Shown here: positions 48,307-58,672 of the stretch, one piece after another | How the letters are laid out: every line of letters begins with the position of its first letter | Numbering within the stretch: the stretch's first letter is position 1 | DNA from: Methylobacterium gossipiicola | Lineage (GTDB): Bacteria > Pseudomonadota > Alphaproteobacteria > Rhizobiales > Beijerinckiaceae | NCBI RefSeq assembly: GCF_900113485.1 | Contig: NZ_FOPM01000001.1 | Location: forward strand, 186,001-250,000 | Length of the DNA stretch: 64,000 nucleotides | Reading direction: 5' to 3' | The notes under the pieces: model-generated | Databases searched by the model: none | Told to the model about the DNA's origin: nothing | The model's input: only the letters and a program-made list of their open reading frames with translations | Translations under genes and position numbers: made by a program

Positions 48307-50160
48307 TCAGCCCTTGACCGGGGCGTCCTTGTCGGCGGGCTTTCGGCGGAAGGTCCCTCGCAGGTTGTCCCACAACTCCACCTTCACGCCGTTGCGGCGC
48401 ATGATGACGTATTGCTGGATCACCGAAAGGGTATTGTTCCAGGCCCAGTAGATCACCAGACCGGCCGGGAACGAGCCGAGCATGAAGGTGAACACGATCG
48501 GCATGAAGGTGAAGATCTGCGCCTGGACCGGGTCCGGCGGCGCGGGGTTCATCTTCATCTGGATGAACATCGTGATGCCCATGATGATGGGCCAGACGCC
48601 GAGATGGACGATATCCGGCGCGGCGAACGGGAGCAGGCCGAACAGGTTGAGGAGGCTCGTCGGATCGGGGGCGGCGAGGTCCTTGATCCAGCCGAAGAAC
48701 GGCGCGTGCCGCATCTCGATGGTGATGAACAGAACCTTGTAGAGGGCGAAGAACACCGGGATCTGGATCAGCACCGGCCAGCAACCGGCCACCGGGTTGA
48801 TCTTCTCCTTCTTGTACAGCTCCATCATCGCCTGCTGCTGCTTCAGCTTGTCGTTGCCGTAGCGCTCGCGGATGGAGGCCATCTCAGGCTGCACAGCCTT
48901 CATCTTGGCCATGGACTGGTAGGACTTGTTGGCGATGGGCAGGAACAGGATCTTGAGGCACAGGGTCACGACCAGGATCGCGACGCCGAAATTGCCGAAC
49001 AGATGGTAGAAGAAGTCGAGAGCCCGGAACATCGGCTTGGTGATGAAGTGGAACCAGCCCCAGTCGATCATCAGATCGAACTTCTCGATGCCGAGATTCT
49101 TCTGGTAGGCGTTGATGGTGTTGACTTCCTTTGCGCCGGCGAAGAGCTGCTGCGTCGCGGTCGCCGTGGCACCCGGATCGACCACGCGCACACCACCGAG
49201 CACGCTCGTCTGGTAGACCTTCGTGGCGCCGTCCGTGCGCTCGGTGAAGCTGCCGGTATAGGGCGCGGCCTGATCGGGGATCGCGGCGGCGGCCCAGTAC
49301 TTGTCGGTGATGCCGACGAAGCCGCCGGTGACGCCGGTCCAGGTCTTACCACGGGTGGTGGCGTTGCCGAGCAGCGGTTCCTTGGCGAGGTGATCGTAGG
49401 TGTATTCCTGCAGGCCATCGGCGCCGAGCACCCCGATCAGGCCCTCGTGCAGCACGTAGTAGCCCTGGGTCGTCGGTTTGCCCCAGCGCGAGACGAGGCC
49501 GTACGGATACAGGCTGACGGCGGCCGAGCCCTTGTTCTCGACCTCGTCGCGGACGGTGAACATGAACTTGTCGTCCACCGCGACGATGCGTCGGAACACG
49601 AGGCCGGCGCCGTTGTCATAGGTCAGGGTGACGGGCTTGCCGGGCGTCAGGGTGGTGGCGTCGGCGGTCCACACGGTATCGCTGCCCGGCAGGGGGCCGG
49701 CATTCTGGCCGACCCAGCCGAATTCGCCATAATACGGATTGGCCGTGCCCATGGGCGAGAGCAGCACGATGCGCGGGCTCTCGTCGCTCACGGTCTCGTG
49801 GTAGTTCTTGAGCAGGACGTCATCGATCCGGCCGCCCTTGAGGGCGATGGAACCGGCGAGCGCCGGCGTGTCGATGGTGACGCGCGGCGAGCGGGCGATC
49901 ACCGCCTCGCGCGGTTCGATGGCGCCCGTGCCACCCACGGCGCCGGGCGCACCCGGCACGGTACCGGGAACGGGGGCTGAGGGGCCGCCTTCCTTCGGGC
50001 TCGGGCTCGGTACGCCGTCGGGCGTGGTCGCGGCCTTGTTCTGCAACGCGGCCTGACGCTGCTGCTCCACGCGCGGGGCGGCGATGAAGTAGTTCCAGCC
50101 GAGCAGGACCGCCAGCGACAGGGCGATCGCGACGATCATGTTCGTCTTGTCATTACCCAT
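48307..50160 (-). CDS. yidC: Membrane protein insertase YidC
   Basis: 617 residues from the ATG at 50160. YidC inserts membrane proteins alone or with SecYEG. A first helix ([21 protein letters not shown], about 8-28) is followed by a large periplasmic domain of about 330 residues with the VDTGTLAF-free beta-supersandwich pattern ([36 protein letters not shown]). The conserved core has [59 protein letters not shown] and [23 protein letters not shown], which contains the functional Arg-facing groove region. It overlaps rnpA by eight bases. Confidence 0.97.
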   Translation of the reverse strand: MGNDKTNMIVAIALSLAVLLGWNYFIAAPRVEQQRQAALQNKAATTPDGVPSPSPKEGGPSAPVPGTVPGAPGAVGGTGAIEPREAVIARSPRVTIDTPALAGSIALKGGRIDDVLLKNYHETVSDESPRIVLLSPMGTANPYYGEFGWVGQNAGPLPGSDTVWTADATTLTPGKPVTLTYDNGAGLVFRRIVAVDDKFMFTVRDEVENKGSAAVSLYPYGLVSRWGKPTTQGYYVLHEGLIGVLGADGLQEYTYDHLAKEPLLGNATTRGKTWTGVTGGFVGITDKYWAAAAIPDQAAPYTGSFTERTDGATKVYQTSVLGGVRVVDPGATATATQQLFAGAKEVNTINAYQKNLGIEKFDLMIDWGWFHFITKPMFRALDFFYHLFGNFGVAILVVTLCLKILFLPIANKSYQSMAKMKAVQPEMASIRERYGNDKLKQQQAMMELYKKEKINPVAGCWPVLIQIPVFFALYKVLFITIEMRHAPFFGWIKDLAAPDPTSLLNLFGLLPFAAPDIVHLGVWPIIMGITMFIQMKMNPAPPDPVQAQIFTFMPIVFTFMLGSFPAGLVIYWAWNNTLSVIQQYVIMRRNGVKVELWDNLRGTFRRKPADKDAPVKG

Positions 50161-50788
50161 CGGTCGGTCCGTCGCATGCGTTGGGAATGGGGGAGGGCGC
50201 CGGGGCGCGGCCCGGCGGGGCGTCGGCCCCTGGGCCAGAGGCCAATAGCGGCATCGTGGGCTTCGCGCCAGCGGCGGGGCCGTGGGAGATCGGCTTGTCG
50301 GACCCGGGTTTACCGCGACCACGCCGGGGCGAAGACCCCTGCGCTCGAGTATCCGTGTCCTTGCGGGTCTGGGGCTTGGTTACGACGGGCACGGCCCGAC
50401 GCAGATCTTCGATCAGGGTCGCGAATTCCGCCGACAGGGCCGGTCGACGGGCGATGAGGACGACATCGGCGGCGGGGGACGGAAGATCGTCGGCCGTCGC
50501 CCGGAGGGCAGCACGAAGACGCCGCCGGATGCGGTTGCGCTCCGTGGCGTGGCCGACCCGTTTGGTGATGGTGAAACCAATGCGCAGACCCTCGGGGTCC
50601 GCCGGGACCCCATCCGGGGCTTTCGCATCACCGCCACGCAGGCGTCCCTGCGCGGAGAAGCGCTCCGTGTGGAAGCGCCGTCCGCCTGCGGCGGCCAGGA
50701 AGTCCGCGCGCTGGGTCAACCGTCCGATCTTCGACACGGCACCCTTCGCCACGACAGCTCCGTTCTTACGGCCCGGAGCCGATGTCAT
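50153..50788 (-). CDS. rnpA: Ribonuclease P protein component with long C-terminal extension
   Basis: 211 residues. RnpA binds RNase P RNA and the tRNA 5' leader. The core spans about 20-135: [48 protein letters not shown], the signature RNR block with arginines, and [25 protein letters not shown]. About 75 extra residues follow, basic then proline/glycine rich, beyond the family's usual 110-130 residues. They end eight bases inside yidC, so the tail overlaps the next start. The tail may be a dispensable extension or bind RNA. It is 42 bases after rpmH. Confidence 0.93.
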   Translation of the reverse strand: MTSAPGRKNGAVVAKGAVSKIGRLTQRADFLAAAGGRRFHTERFSAQGRLRGGDAKAPDGVPADPEGLRIGFTITKRVGHATERNRIRRRLRAALRATADDLPSPAADVVLIARRPALSAEFATLIEDLRRAVPVVTKPQTRKDTDTRAQGSSPRRGRGKPGSDKPISHGPAAGAKPTMPLLASGPGADAPPGRAPAPSPIPNACDGPTDG

Positions 50789-50830
50789 CCGCGACGCGCC
50801 GCACGGTGGCGGCGCGTGACCTCGTCGACC

Positions 50831-50965
50831 TTAGGCCGACAGCTTCTTGCGACCGTGGGCGCGGCGAGCCGCGATCACCTTGCGGCCACCGGCGGTGGCC
50901 ATGCGGGCGCGGAAGCCGTGACGACGCTTACGCACGAGCTTGCTGGGCTGATAGGTTCTCTTCAC
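50831..50965 (-). CDS. rpmH: 50S ribosomal protein L34
   Basis: 44 residues, read directly from the minus strand: the start is GTG (with GGAGAG seven bases upstream) and the product begins [19 protein letters not shown], continuing [20 protein letters not shown] and ending LSA. This is the universally conserved L34 of the large subunit, very basic. It is first of the rpmH-rnpA-yidC-engB series and has a good promoter at 51093-51121. Confidence 0.98.
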   Translation of the reverse strand: MKRTYQPSKLVRKRRHGFRARMATAGGRKVIAARRAHGRKKLSA

Positions 50966-51092
50966 GGGGCACTCTCCGATGGCCGAGGATGGGTGCCGCA
51001 GGCTTCACCGCCAGTGCAGGCCCCGTCACGCGTCCAGATGTATCTGCAAGCGCGAAGAGCGCCCCGAAGGACGCCGCGTCGCGATGGCGCGG

Positions 51093-51121
51093 CTTATGAC
51101 GGATGACCGCCCCGGAGTCAA
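51093..51121 (-). promoter_or_regulatory. Predicted rpmH promoter
   Basis: Minus-strand TTGACT (51121-51116), 17-base spacer, CATAAG (51098-51093). Near-consensus sigma-70 elements about 130 bases upstream of the L34 start, in the 326-base gap (50966-51291) that otherwise holds only the divergent rcdA control region. Confidence 0.6.
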
Positions 51122-51167
51122 CGCAAAGACGGTCTTCGGAGCCACGATCCGGCTCTCGCCGTTAAGG

Positions 51168-51182
51168 TTAAAACAGGGTTAA
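51168..51182. promoter_or_regulatory. Perfect CtrA-type box upstream of rcdA
   Basis: TTAAAACAGGGTTAA is an exact TTAA-N7-TTAA full site, and a third TTAA lies at 51162-51165 just before it. It is 110 bases upstream of the DUF1465/RcdA start. In Caulobacter crescentus rcdA belongs to the CtrA regulon, which makes this site credible. Confidence 0.75.
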
Positions 51183-51291
51183 GGGCGCGTTTGCGTCCCG
51201 GCGGCGTTACCGTTGCACATCCCACCGGAAAGGCGACGGCGATGGTCCATTTTCGGACGATCGGTCAGCCGGACGCCACGCAGGAGGCAAC

Positions 51292-51819
51292 ATGAACGGA
51301 CTCGACGTGACATTCCGGGACGAGCGCGACTCGGTCAATTTCGGTGAGACCTATGTCGCCTCCGACGCCTTCAGAACGCTGTTCCGCGAAGGCATGACCC
51401 TGGTCGAGGAGGCTGCGGCCTACCTCGACGGCGAGGGCCGGGAGGAATCGCGCCTGATGTCCCGGGATGGGACGCTCAGCTACGCTGGCGAGACCATGCG
51501 TCTCACGACCCGGCTCATGCAGATCGCCTCCTGGCTTCTCGTGCAGCGCGCCGTGGCCGAGGGCGAGCTGACGCCAGACGAGGCTTTGGAGGAAAAGACC
51601 CGGGTGCGCCTCGCCGCGACCGAGCCGTTCAAGGCCGACGTGTTCGGCCTCCTTCCGCCACGCCTGCAGGATCTCATCGTGCGCTCGCGCCGGATGCATG
51701 CCCGCATCCTCCACCTCGATGGCCTGATCACCGCCGAGCGCCCGGCCGCGCTGCCGGTGATGAGCCCGGTGGCGGCCCAGCAGGGATTGCTGCACGCGGC
51801 TTTCGGCACTGCGCATTAG
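51292..51819 (+). CDS. rcdA: DUF1465 protein, RcdA (regulator of CtrA degradation)
   Basis: 175 residues, preceded by AGGAGG. The core VEEAAAYLDGEGREESRLMSR and ETMRLTTRLMQIASWLLVQRAVAEGELTPDEALEEKTRVRL matches the DUF1465 family, which includes Caulobacter RcdA. There RcdA is an adaptor: with CpdR and PopA it delivers CtrA to the ClpXP protease at the G1-S transition. The helical bundle should be cytoplasmic and pole-localised. The disordered C-terminal tail (ITAERPAALPVMSPVAAQQ) is in the place that mediates delivery in RcdA. An exact CtrA box precedes it, so CtrA may control its own degradation factor. Confidence 0.88.
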   Translation: MNGLDVTFRDERDSVNFGETYVASDAFRTLFREGMTLVEEAAAYLDGEGREESRLMSRDGTLSYAGETMRLTTRLMQIASWLLVQRAVAEGELTPDEALEEKTRVRLAATEPFKADVFGLLPPRLQDLIVRSRRMHARILHLDGLITAERPAALPVMSPVAAQQGLLHAAFGTAH

Positions 51820-51841
51820 ACCGTCCCGTCCTCCGGACTCG

Positions 51842-51878
51842 AAAAAGCTCGGCCGATTCGCATCGGCCGGGCTTTTCC
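51842..51878. terminator. Bidirectional intrinsic terminator between rcdA and glgP
   Basis: AAAAGCTCGGCCGAT pairs with ATCGGCCGGGCTTTT (51843-51857 with 51862-51876, one G-T pair) around TCGC. A-run before and T-run after give a terminator for both convergent genes. Confidence 0.88.
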
Positions 51879-51897
51879 ATGTTGCGCGTGATTCGCC

Positions 51898-54453
51898 TCA
51901 GGCGACCCGGACCCGCCAGATCTCCTCGGCGTATTCGCGCATCGAGCGGTCGGAGGAGAACCACGCCATCCGGGCGGTGTTGAGGATGGCCTTGCGCCAC
52001 CAGGCGGCCGGATCGTTCCAGGCGGCGTCGACGGCGCGCTGGGCGCGCCAATAATCGTCGAAATCCGCCGTCAGGAGATAGCGGTCCTCGTGGACGAGGC
52101 TGTCCACGATGGGACGGAACCGGTTCGGATCGTCGGGCGAAAAGCCGCCCGAGCCGATGAGGTCGAGGGCGGCGGCGAGGCGCGGCGAGGCGGCGATGGC
52201 GGCCTTCGCGTAATCCGGCTCGTCCATCCGGGCCTGGACCCCGGCGGCATCGAGGCCGAAGATGAAGATGTTGTCCGGGCCCACATGGTCGCGGATCTCG
52301 ATGTTGGCGCCGTCGAGGGTCCCGATGGTGAGGGCCCCGTTCAGGGCCAGCTTCATGTTGCCGGTGCCCGACGCCTCCATGCCCGCGGTGGAGATCTGCT
52401 CGGAGAGATCGGCGGCCGGAATGATCGCTTCGGCGAGACTCACCGAATAGTTCGGCAGGAATACTACCTTGAGGCGGCCGGCTACGTCCGGATCGTCATT
52501 GGCCACCCGGGCGACATCGCAGGCGAGCTTGATGATGAGCTTGGCCTGCACGTAGCTCGGCGCCGCCTTGCCACCGAAGATCTTCACCCGCGGTGTCCAG
52601 TCGCGGTTCGGCTCGGCCTTGATCGCCTGATACAGCGCCACGGTCTCGATGACGTTGAGGAGCTGGCGCTTGTATTCGTGGATGCGCTTGATCTGAACGT
52701 CGAACAGGCTCTCGGGATCGACCGCGATGCCCGTGCGCTCGGCCACCACCTTCGCGAGAGCCTCCTTGCGCGCCCGGCGCATGGCCCGATAGCGCGCCTG
52801 GAACCCCGCATCGGCGGCGTGGTCGGCGAGCCCTGTCAGGAGTTCGGGCCGGTCGAGGACGCCTTCGCCCACGGTCTCGACGGCGAGCCGCGTCAGCTCC
52901 GGATTGCAGTTGTGCAGCCAGCGGCGGAAGGTGATGCCGTTGGTCTTGTTGACGATCTTATCCGTGTCGAGGGCGTGCAGATCCTTGAACACCGTCGAGC
53001 GCATGAGATCCGTGTGCAGGGCCGACACACCGTTGACCCGACGCGCCCCGAGGAAGGCGAGGTGTCCCATGCGGACACGCTTGCCGTTGGCCTCCTCGAT
53101 GAGGGACACGGAGGCGAGCTGCGCGGCGTTCGCGCGCCCGTGCCGGCCCTGTTCCTCGAGGTGCATCCAGTTGATGAGGTAGATGATCTGCATATGGCGC
53201 GGCAGCACCCGCTCCATGAGATCGACGGACCACGTCTCCAGAGCCTCGGGCAGCAGGGTGTGGTTGGTGTAGCCGAGGGTGTTCGTGGTGACGTGCCAGG
53301 CATCCTCCCAGGTCAGGCCGTGGTCGTCGATGAGGAGCCGCATCAGTTCCGGCACGGCGATGGCCGGATGGGTGTCATTGAGCTGGATCGCGGCGTGGTC
53401 GGGCAGGGAGCGCAGGTCGCCGCGCTCGCCCACATGCCGGCGCACGAGATCCTGCAGGGAAGCGGAGGTGAAGAAGTATTCCTGGCGCAGGCGCAGCTCC
53501 TGGCCGGCTTCCGACGAATCGCTCGGATAGAGCACCCGCGAAATCGCCTCGACGCGGGCCCGCGCCGCCACGGCTCCGACATGGTCGCCGCCGTTGAAGC
53601 GGGCGAGCTCGACGGGGGTCTCGGCCTCGGCCTTCCACAGACGCAGGGTGTTCACGTGGCGCCCGCGCCAGCCCACCACCGGCACGTCGTGGGCGACCGC
53701 CCGGACGGTCTCGGCCGGATGCCATTGGCGTCGAATGACCCCCTCCGACACCGACTGCATGGTGACGTGGCCGCCGAAGCCAATGGTGTAGGTCGCCTCC
53801 GGGCGCACGAACTCCCAGGGGTTGCCCTCGGCGAGCCAGGTCTCGGGTGCCTCCTTCTGCCAGCCATCCTCCAGGGATTGCCGGAACAGGCCGTGGTCGT
53901 AGCGGATGCCGTAGCCGATGGCCGGAATCGACAGGCTCGCCATGCTCTCGATGAAGCAAGCCGCGAGACGCCCGAGGCCGCCATTGCCCAGGGCCGCGTC
54001 GGGTTCGGCGCCCTCGACGGAATCGAGTTCGATCCCGAGGTCGCGCAGGGCGGCCCGCGTGGTCTCGACGAGGCCGAGGTTGTTCATGGCGTCCGACAGG
54101 AGACGGCCGATGAGGAATTCGAGGGAGAGATAATAGACCCGCTTGTTCGGCACCTGTCCTGCGCCCGCCCGACAGGCGTCGACGATGCGGTCCCGTAGGG
54201 CCAGGGCGGTGGCGGCGAACCAGTCGCGCTCGCGGGCCGTCTGGGGCGTCTTGCCAATGGCATAGGCGAGCTTGGCCAGGATCGCTTCGCGCAACTCCGC
54301 CACGGCGGCGCTCGACGGGGCGGTGACCGGTGTGGCCCGTGCGAACGGCTGGGCGGGTGCCTGGTCAGGAGCGCCCGCCGCCGTGCGATGCACAGCCTCG
54401 GCAATGGTCGCATCCTCGGCGTTCCCCGGCGCGGTCAGCTTCTCATTCCACAC
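51898..54453 (-). CDS. glgP: Glycogen phosphorylase
   Basis: 851 residues from a GTG with GAGGGGG eight bases upstream; a GTG 16 codons earlier has no ribosome site. The enzyme releases glucose 1-phosphate from glycogen or maltodextrin. It opens with an uncommon 45-residue variable region. Family marks are YYLSLEFLIGRLLSDAMNNLG, NDTHPAIAVPELMRLLIDDHGL, NKTNGITFRRWL and, near the end, EASGTGNMKLALNGALTIG; Lys 701 binds pyridoxal phosphate. The bulky eukaryotic phosphorylation site is absent. It is divergent from glgA and convergent with rcdA. Confidence 0.96.
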   Translation of the reverse strand: MWNEKLTAPGNAEDATIAEAVHRTAAGAPDQAPAQPFARATPVTAPSSAAVAELREAILAKLAYAIGKTPQTARERDWFAATALALRDRIVDACRAGAGQVPNKRVYYLSLEFLIGRLLSDAMNNLGLVETTRAALRDLGIELDSVEGAEPDAALGNGGLGRLAACFIESMASLSIPAIGYGIRYDHGLFRQSLEDGWQKEAPETWLAEGNPWEFVRPEATYTIGFGGHVTMQSVSEGVIRRQWHPAETVRAVAHDVPVVGWRGRHVNTLRLWKAEAETPVELARFNGGDHVGAVAARARVEAISRVLYPSDSSEAGQELRLRQEYFFTSASLQDLVRRHVGERGDLRSLPDHAAIQLNDTHPAIAVPELMRLLIDDHGLTWEDAWHVTTNTLGYTNHTLLPEALETWSVDLMERVLPRHMQIIYLINWMHLEEQGRHGRANAAQLASVSLIEEANGKRVRMGHLAFLGARRVNGVSALHTDLMRSTVFKDLHALDTDKIVNKTNGITFRRWLHNCNPELTRLAVETVGEGVLDRPELLTGLADHAADAGFQARYRAMRRARKEALAKVVAERTGIAVDPESLFDVQIKRIHEYKRQLLNVIETVALYQAIKAEPNRDWTPRVKIFGGKAAPSYVQAKLIIKLACDVARVANDDPDVAGRLKVVFLPNYSVSLAEAIIPAADLSEQISTAGMEASGTGNMKLALNGALTIGTLDGANIEIRDHVGPDNIFIFGLDAAGVQARMDEPDYAKAAIAASPRLAAALDLIGSGGFSPDDPNRFRPIVDSLVHEDRYLLTADFDDYWRAQRAVDAAWNDPAAWWRKAILNTARMAWFSSDRSMREYAEEIWRVRVA

Positions 54454-55088
54454 GTCACGATCCCCCTCAAAGCTCCCGGGCGAGAACCGTCGCGGTTCCA
54501 CGTCCGTTAAGTGTTCAAGTCACGCGGCGCGGGGTCGATGCTCCATGGCAGCGAGCCCTCATTCCGCCCGTGCGAATAGGGCCGAACCCTTCGGTACGGT
54601 TCCATCATCCGTCGCATCGAATCGGCGCGACAATGAGACAGGGATTGGTTGAAGGTTGGGTGAATGCGGCATGGGTGCGCAGCCAAGCGTCATAATTCCG
54701 AAGATCGGCTTAATCTCGCATACTCAGCGTGCCAATCTTGTATGCAAGGAAGGTTTCGTGATGCGATTCTGAGCGACCTCGGCGAACCTGAACATTTCGC
54801 AGGCAGGTTGTGCCCGGTCGGCGCAGGGGCTCGTCGTGGGTCTGGCGAACCATGCGACGGTCCGTTCTCGAACGTCGCCGACCATGGCGGACCTGCTCAT
54901 TCTGCGCAGGGCCCGCAGGAGGGCGCATGATTATGCGGGCAAATGTCGCGCGCGCCCGCGACTCTGAACCCCTCCTGAATTTTTTGCGACGCCAGCCTGT
55001 TGCATTGCCGAAATAGCAGGAAAGCGGTAACCAAATTTATGGCTTAGATTGTGCGTCGCAGCGGAACCAACGCATTCCGGGGGCGTTC
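54454..55088. other. 635-base intergenic region between divergent glgP and glgA
   Basis: This stretch has lower G+C than its surroundings, as expected for a shared control region. Several short frames cross it but none has a recognisable product or ribosome site. A TTAA at 54509 lacks a CtrA partner. I see no convincing operator, riboswitch or RNA gene. Confidence 0.5.
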
Positions 55089-56666
55089 ATGATGGTGTCT
55101 TTGATTGCGGGCAATTCTGCCCGGAACGCACGAACAGCCCAAAGTGGCCGGGATTTCATGCTATCGCCGGCCTCGTCCGACACCCCTGCCTCCGGTCTCT
55201 TCGCGAACCAGGCGCCCCCCCTTCATCAGCCCCGTATTCTCTTTGCCACGCCGGAAATGGCGGATTTCGTCAAGACAGGTGGTCTCGGCGAGGTCGCCGC
55301 CTCACTGCCGCGCGCTCTTCGACGGCACTACGATATCCGCATCCTCATCCCCGGCTATCGCCAAGTCGTGGAGCGGTTCGACCACATCCCCGTCGTCGGG
55401 CAGCTGCCCGGCCACGCCGGCATCCCGCCCTGCGAACTGGGCCTCGTCGAGACCGGGGACGGCCTGCAGATCTATGTGCTTCTCAGCCCCGAACTCTACC
55501 AGCGCGACGGCACGCCCTACGGCGACGGCCAGGGTGATTTCCATGACAACGATCTGCGCTTCGCTCGCCTGAGTCTCGCGGCCGCTGAAATCGCGCGCGG
55601 CGCCGACCCTGCCTGGAGCGCCGACCTCCTCCATCTCAACGATTGGCAGGCCGCCCTGGCCCCGGCCTACCTCGCTTGGGCCGGCCTGCGGGTCCCGAGC
55701 ATCCTCACCGTCCACAACCTCGCCTATCAGGGCCTTTTCTCCCGTGACGCCCTCGGCCGCCTCGGCGTGCCAGACCACGCCTTCCAGATGGACGGCGTCG
55801 AGTTCTACGGGCAATTCTCGTTCCTCAAGGCGGGTCTCTACTACGCCTCGCACGTCACCACGGTGAGTGACACCTACGCCCGGGAGATCACCACGCCGGG
55901 CGCCGGCTGCGGCCTCGACGGTCTCCTGCGCACCCGCGCCGCGCAGGGCCGCCTCGCCGGCATCCTCAACGGCATCGACGAGAGCTGGGATCCCCGCACG
56001 GACCCCCACCTCGCCACCCGCTTCGAGGCGGACGATTGGAAGGGCAAGCGCGCCAACGCCGAGACCGTGCGCCGCCAGTTCGGCCTCGCCGTGTCGCGCG
56101 GTCCGCTCTTCGCCATCGTGTCCCGCCTCGTCCACCAGAAGGGGATCGACCTGAGTCTCGGCGCCGCCGAGACCATCGTCGCCGAGGGCGGTCAGCTCGT
56201 GGTGATCGGTCAGGGCGAGAGCCGGTTCGAGGACGCGCTGCGCGATCTCTCCCGGCGTCATCCCGATTCCGTCGGCGTCCATGTCGGCTTCAACGAGCAG
56301 GATGCCCGCCGGATGTTCGCCGGCAGCGACTTTCTCCTGATGCCGTCGCGTTTCGAACCGTGCGGCCTCGCGCAGATGTATGCTCAGCGTTTCGGCTCCC
56401 TGCCCATCGTGCACCGCACCGGCGGCCTTGCCGATACGGTGGAGGACGGCGTGACCGGCTTCACCTTCGGCGAAGCCACCGCCTGCGGCTTCGCAAGCGC
56501 GGTTCGGCGAGCCCTCGATACCTTCGGTCAGAAGAAGCGCCTCAACGCCATGCGCCGCACGGCCATGTCGCGCACCTTCGGGTGGGACGAGGCGGCTGTT
56601 ACCTACGCCTCCCTCTATGCCCGCGCCTTCGGCAACGGCGCTTCCCTGCGGGCACGGGCCGCCTGA
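55089..56666 (+). CDS. glgA: Glycogen synthase (ADP-glucose type)
   Basis: 525 residues. GlgA (GT5) extends alpha-1,4-glucan from ADP-glucose. A 47-residue N-terminal extension precedes the core, which begins RILFATPEMADFVKTGGLGEV with the donor-binding Lys-Thr-Gly-Gly (62-65). The rest is typical: HLNDWQAALAPAYL, TVHNLAYQGLF, SRLVHQKGIDL, and the C-terminal MPSRFEPCGLAQMYAQRFGSLPIVHRTGGLADTV with the catalytic Glu. An ATG at residue 24 would shorten the extension, so the start is uncertain. GlgC and GlgB are not in the window. It is divergent from glgP. Confidence 0.95.
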   Translation: MMVSLIAGNSARNARTAQSGRDFMLSPASSDTPASGLFANQAPPLHQPRILFATPEMADFVKTGGLGEVAASLPRALRRHYDIRILIPGYRQVVERFDHIPVVGQLPGHAGIPPCELGLVETGDGLQIYVLLSPELYQRDGTPYGDGQGDFHDNDLRFARLSLAAAEIARGADPAWSADLLHLNDWQAALAPAYLAWAGLRVPSILTVHNLAYQGLFSRDALGRLGVPDHAFQMDGVEFYGQFSFLKAGLYYASHVTTVSDTYAREITTPGAGCGLDGLLRTRAAQGRLAGILNGIDESWDPRTDPHLATRFEADDWKGKRANAETVRRQFGLAVSRGPLFAIVSRLVHQKGIDLSLGAAETIVAEGGQLVVIGQGESRFEDALRDLSRRHPDSVGVHVGFNEQDARRMFAGSDFLLMPSRFEPCGLAQMYAQRFGSLPIVHRTGGLADTVEDGVTGFTFGEATACGFASAVRRALDTFGQKKRLNAMRRTAMSRTFGWDEAAVTYASLYARAFGNGASLRARAA

Positions 56667-56786
56667 ACCATCGGCCTTCGTCTCGGCTCGGCGACGAAGG
56701 CTGAATCTGTCTGGAGACATTCCACGAAGGCCCTTGCGCCGCATCGCCTCTCGCCCGCAAAAGCCGGCTGAACAGAGAGAGATGCG

Positions 56787-58625
56787 ATGCCTGCCTATCG
56801 TTCCCGCACCACCACCCATGGCCGCAACATGGCCGGCGCCCGCGGCCTGTGGCGCGCCACCGGCATGAAGGACGGCGATTTCGGCAAGCCGATCATCGCC
56901 GTGGTGAATTCCTTCACCCAGTTCGTTCCTGGCCACGTCCACCTCAAGGATCTCGGCCAGCTCGTCGCCCGCGAGATCGAGGCTGCCGGGGGCGTCGCTA
57001 AGGAATTCAACACCATCGCGGTCGATGACGGCATCGCCATGGGCCATGATGGGATGCTGTACTCGCTCCCCTCGCGCGAGCTCATCGCCGATTCCGTCGA
57101 GTACATGGTCAACGCCCACTGCGCTGACGCGATGGTGTGCATCTCCAACTGCGACAAGATCACCCCCGGCATGCTGATGGCGGCGCTCCGCCTCAACATT
57201 CCGGCGGTGTTCGTCTCGGGCGGTCCCATGGAGGCCGGCAAGGTTCAGTTGAAGGGCGTCATCAAGAAGCTCGATCTCGTCGACGCCATGGTGGCGGCCG
57301 CCGACGACCGGGTGTCGGACGAGGACGTGGCCGCCATCGAGCGCTCGGCCTGCCCGACCTGTGGCTCCTGTTCGGGCATGTTCACGGCCAATTCGATGAA
57401 CTGCCTCACGGAGGCTCTCGGCCTGTCGCTGCCGGGCAACGGCTCGGTTCTGGCGACTCATGCGGACCGCCGGCGTCTGTTCGTCGAGGCCGGTCACCTC
57501 ATCGTCGACCTCGCCAAGCGCTACTATGAGGGCGACGATTCCAGCGTCCTGCCCCGCTCCGTCGCCGGCTTCTCAGCTTTCGAGAACGCCATGACCCTCG
57601 ACATCGCCATGGGCGGCTCGACCAACACCGTGCTGCATCTTCTGGCTGCCGCCCACGAGGCGGAGGTGCCCTTCACCATGGCGGATATCGACCGGCTGTC
57701 CCGGCGCGTGCCGGTCCTGTGCAAGGTCGCGCCGGCCGTGGCCGATGTCCACATGGAGGACGTGCACCGGGCCGGCGGCATCATGGCGATCCTCGGCGAA
57801 CTCGACCGGGCCGGCCTCATCGACACGAAGGCCGGCAGCGTCCATTCCGGGACCCTCGGGGAGGCCCTCGACCGTTGGGACGTTCGGCGTACGGGCAGCG
57901 CCACGGTGTCGGACTTCTACAAGGCGGCGCCCGGCGGCGTGCCGACCCAGGTCGCCTTCAGCCAGTCGGCGCGCTGGGAGGATCTCGACCTCGACCGCAC
58001 GGGCGGCGTGATCCGCGAGGCGGCCCATGCCTATTCGCAGGATGGCGGCCTCGCCGTGCTGTTCGGCAACCTCGCCCTCGACGGTTGCATCGTGAAGACG
58101 GCGGGCGTGGACGCCTCGATTCTCACCTTCACCGGCACCGCCCGGGTGTTCGAGAGCCAGGACGCCTCCGTGGATGCCATCCTCAACGGACGGGTCAAGG
58201 CCGGCGAGGTGGTGCTGATCCGCTATGAGGGGCCGCGCGGCGGTCCCGGCATGCAGGAGATGCTCTATCCGACGAGCTACCTGAAATCGAAGGGCCTCGG
58301 CAAAGCCTGCGCCCTCGTCACCGACGGTCGATTCTCGGGCGGCTCCTCGGGCCTCTCCATCGGCCACGTCTCGCCGGAGGCGGCGGAGGGCGGTCTCATC
58401 GGCCTCGTGCAGGATGGCGACCGGATCGAGATCGACATTCCCAACCGCAGCATTCACCTCGCCGTGGACGATGCCGAACTCCAACGACGCCGCGCCGCAC
58501 AGGACGCGGCCGGATGGAAGCCGGCCGAGCCGCGCAAGCGTCGGGTCACCACGGCCCTGCGCGCCTACGCCATGCTGGCGACCAGCGCGGCGCGCGGCGC
58601 CGTGCGACAGCTCGACCGGGAATAG
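56787..58625 (+). CDS. ilvD: Dihydroxy-acid dehydratase
   Basis: 612 residues with a GAGAGAG ribosome site. IlvD dehydrates 2,3-dihydroxy-3-methyl acids, the third common step of valine and isoleucine synthesis and part of the leucine route, and uses an Fe-S cluster and Mg. Visible motifs are [12 protein letters not shown] (Fe-S Cys), [19 protein letters not shown] with cluster cysteines, [21 protein letters not shown] near the end, and the [19 protein letters not shown] segment. Length equals the E. coli enzyme (616). The 120-base leader shows no attenuator peptide. It is convergent with the ferredoxin-reductase-like gene, separated by a hairpin. Confidence 0.97.
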   Translation: MPAYRSRTTTHGRNMAGARGLWRATGMKDGDFGKPIIAVVNSFTQFVPGHVHLKDLGQLVAREIEAAGGVAKEFNTIAVDDGIAMGHDGMLYSLPSRELIADSVEYMVNAHCADAMVCISNCDKITPGMLMAALRLNIPAVFVSGGPMEAGKVQLKGVIKKLDLVDAMVAAADDRVSDEDVAAIERSACPTCGSCSGMFTANSMNCLTEALGLSLPGNGSVLATHADRRRLFVEAGHLIVDLAKRYYEGDDSSVLPRSVAGFSAFENAMTLDIAMGGSTNTVLHLLAAAHEAEVPFTMADIDRLSRRVPVLCKVAPAVADVHMEDVHRAGGIMAILGELDRAGLIDTKAGSVHSGTLGEALDRWDVRRTGSATVSDFYKAAPGGVPTQVAFSQSARWEDLDLDRTGGVIREAAHAYSQDGGLAVLFGNLALDGCIVKTAGVDASILTFTGTARVFESQDASVDAILNGRVKAGEVVLIRYEGPRGGPGMQEMLYPTSYLKSKGLGKACALVTDGRFSGGSSGLSIGHVSPEAAEGGLIGLVQDGDRIEIDIPNRSIHLAVDDAELQRRRAAQDAAGWKPAEPRKRRVTTALRAYAMLATSAARGAVRQLDRE

Positions 58626-58637
58626 GCCGACGCAAAG

Positions 58638-58664
58638 CCCGGCCCCCTCGACGATGGGGCCGGG
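58638..58664. terminator. Hairpin between convergent ilvD and reductase-like gene
   Basis: CCCGGCCCC (58638-58646) pairs with GGGGCCGGG (58656-58664) around a nine-base loop, 12 bases after the ilvD stop. A strong stem without a long U-tract, suited to stop both convergent transcripts. Confidence 0.6.
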
Positions 58665-58672
58665 TCGCGTCG

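Noticed and set aside
54664..54930. Possible small gene between glgP and glgA
   Set aside because: No ribosome site, no family resemblance, and its composition does not look coding.
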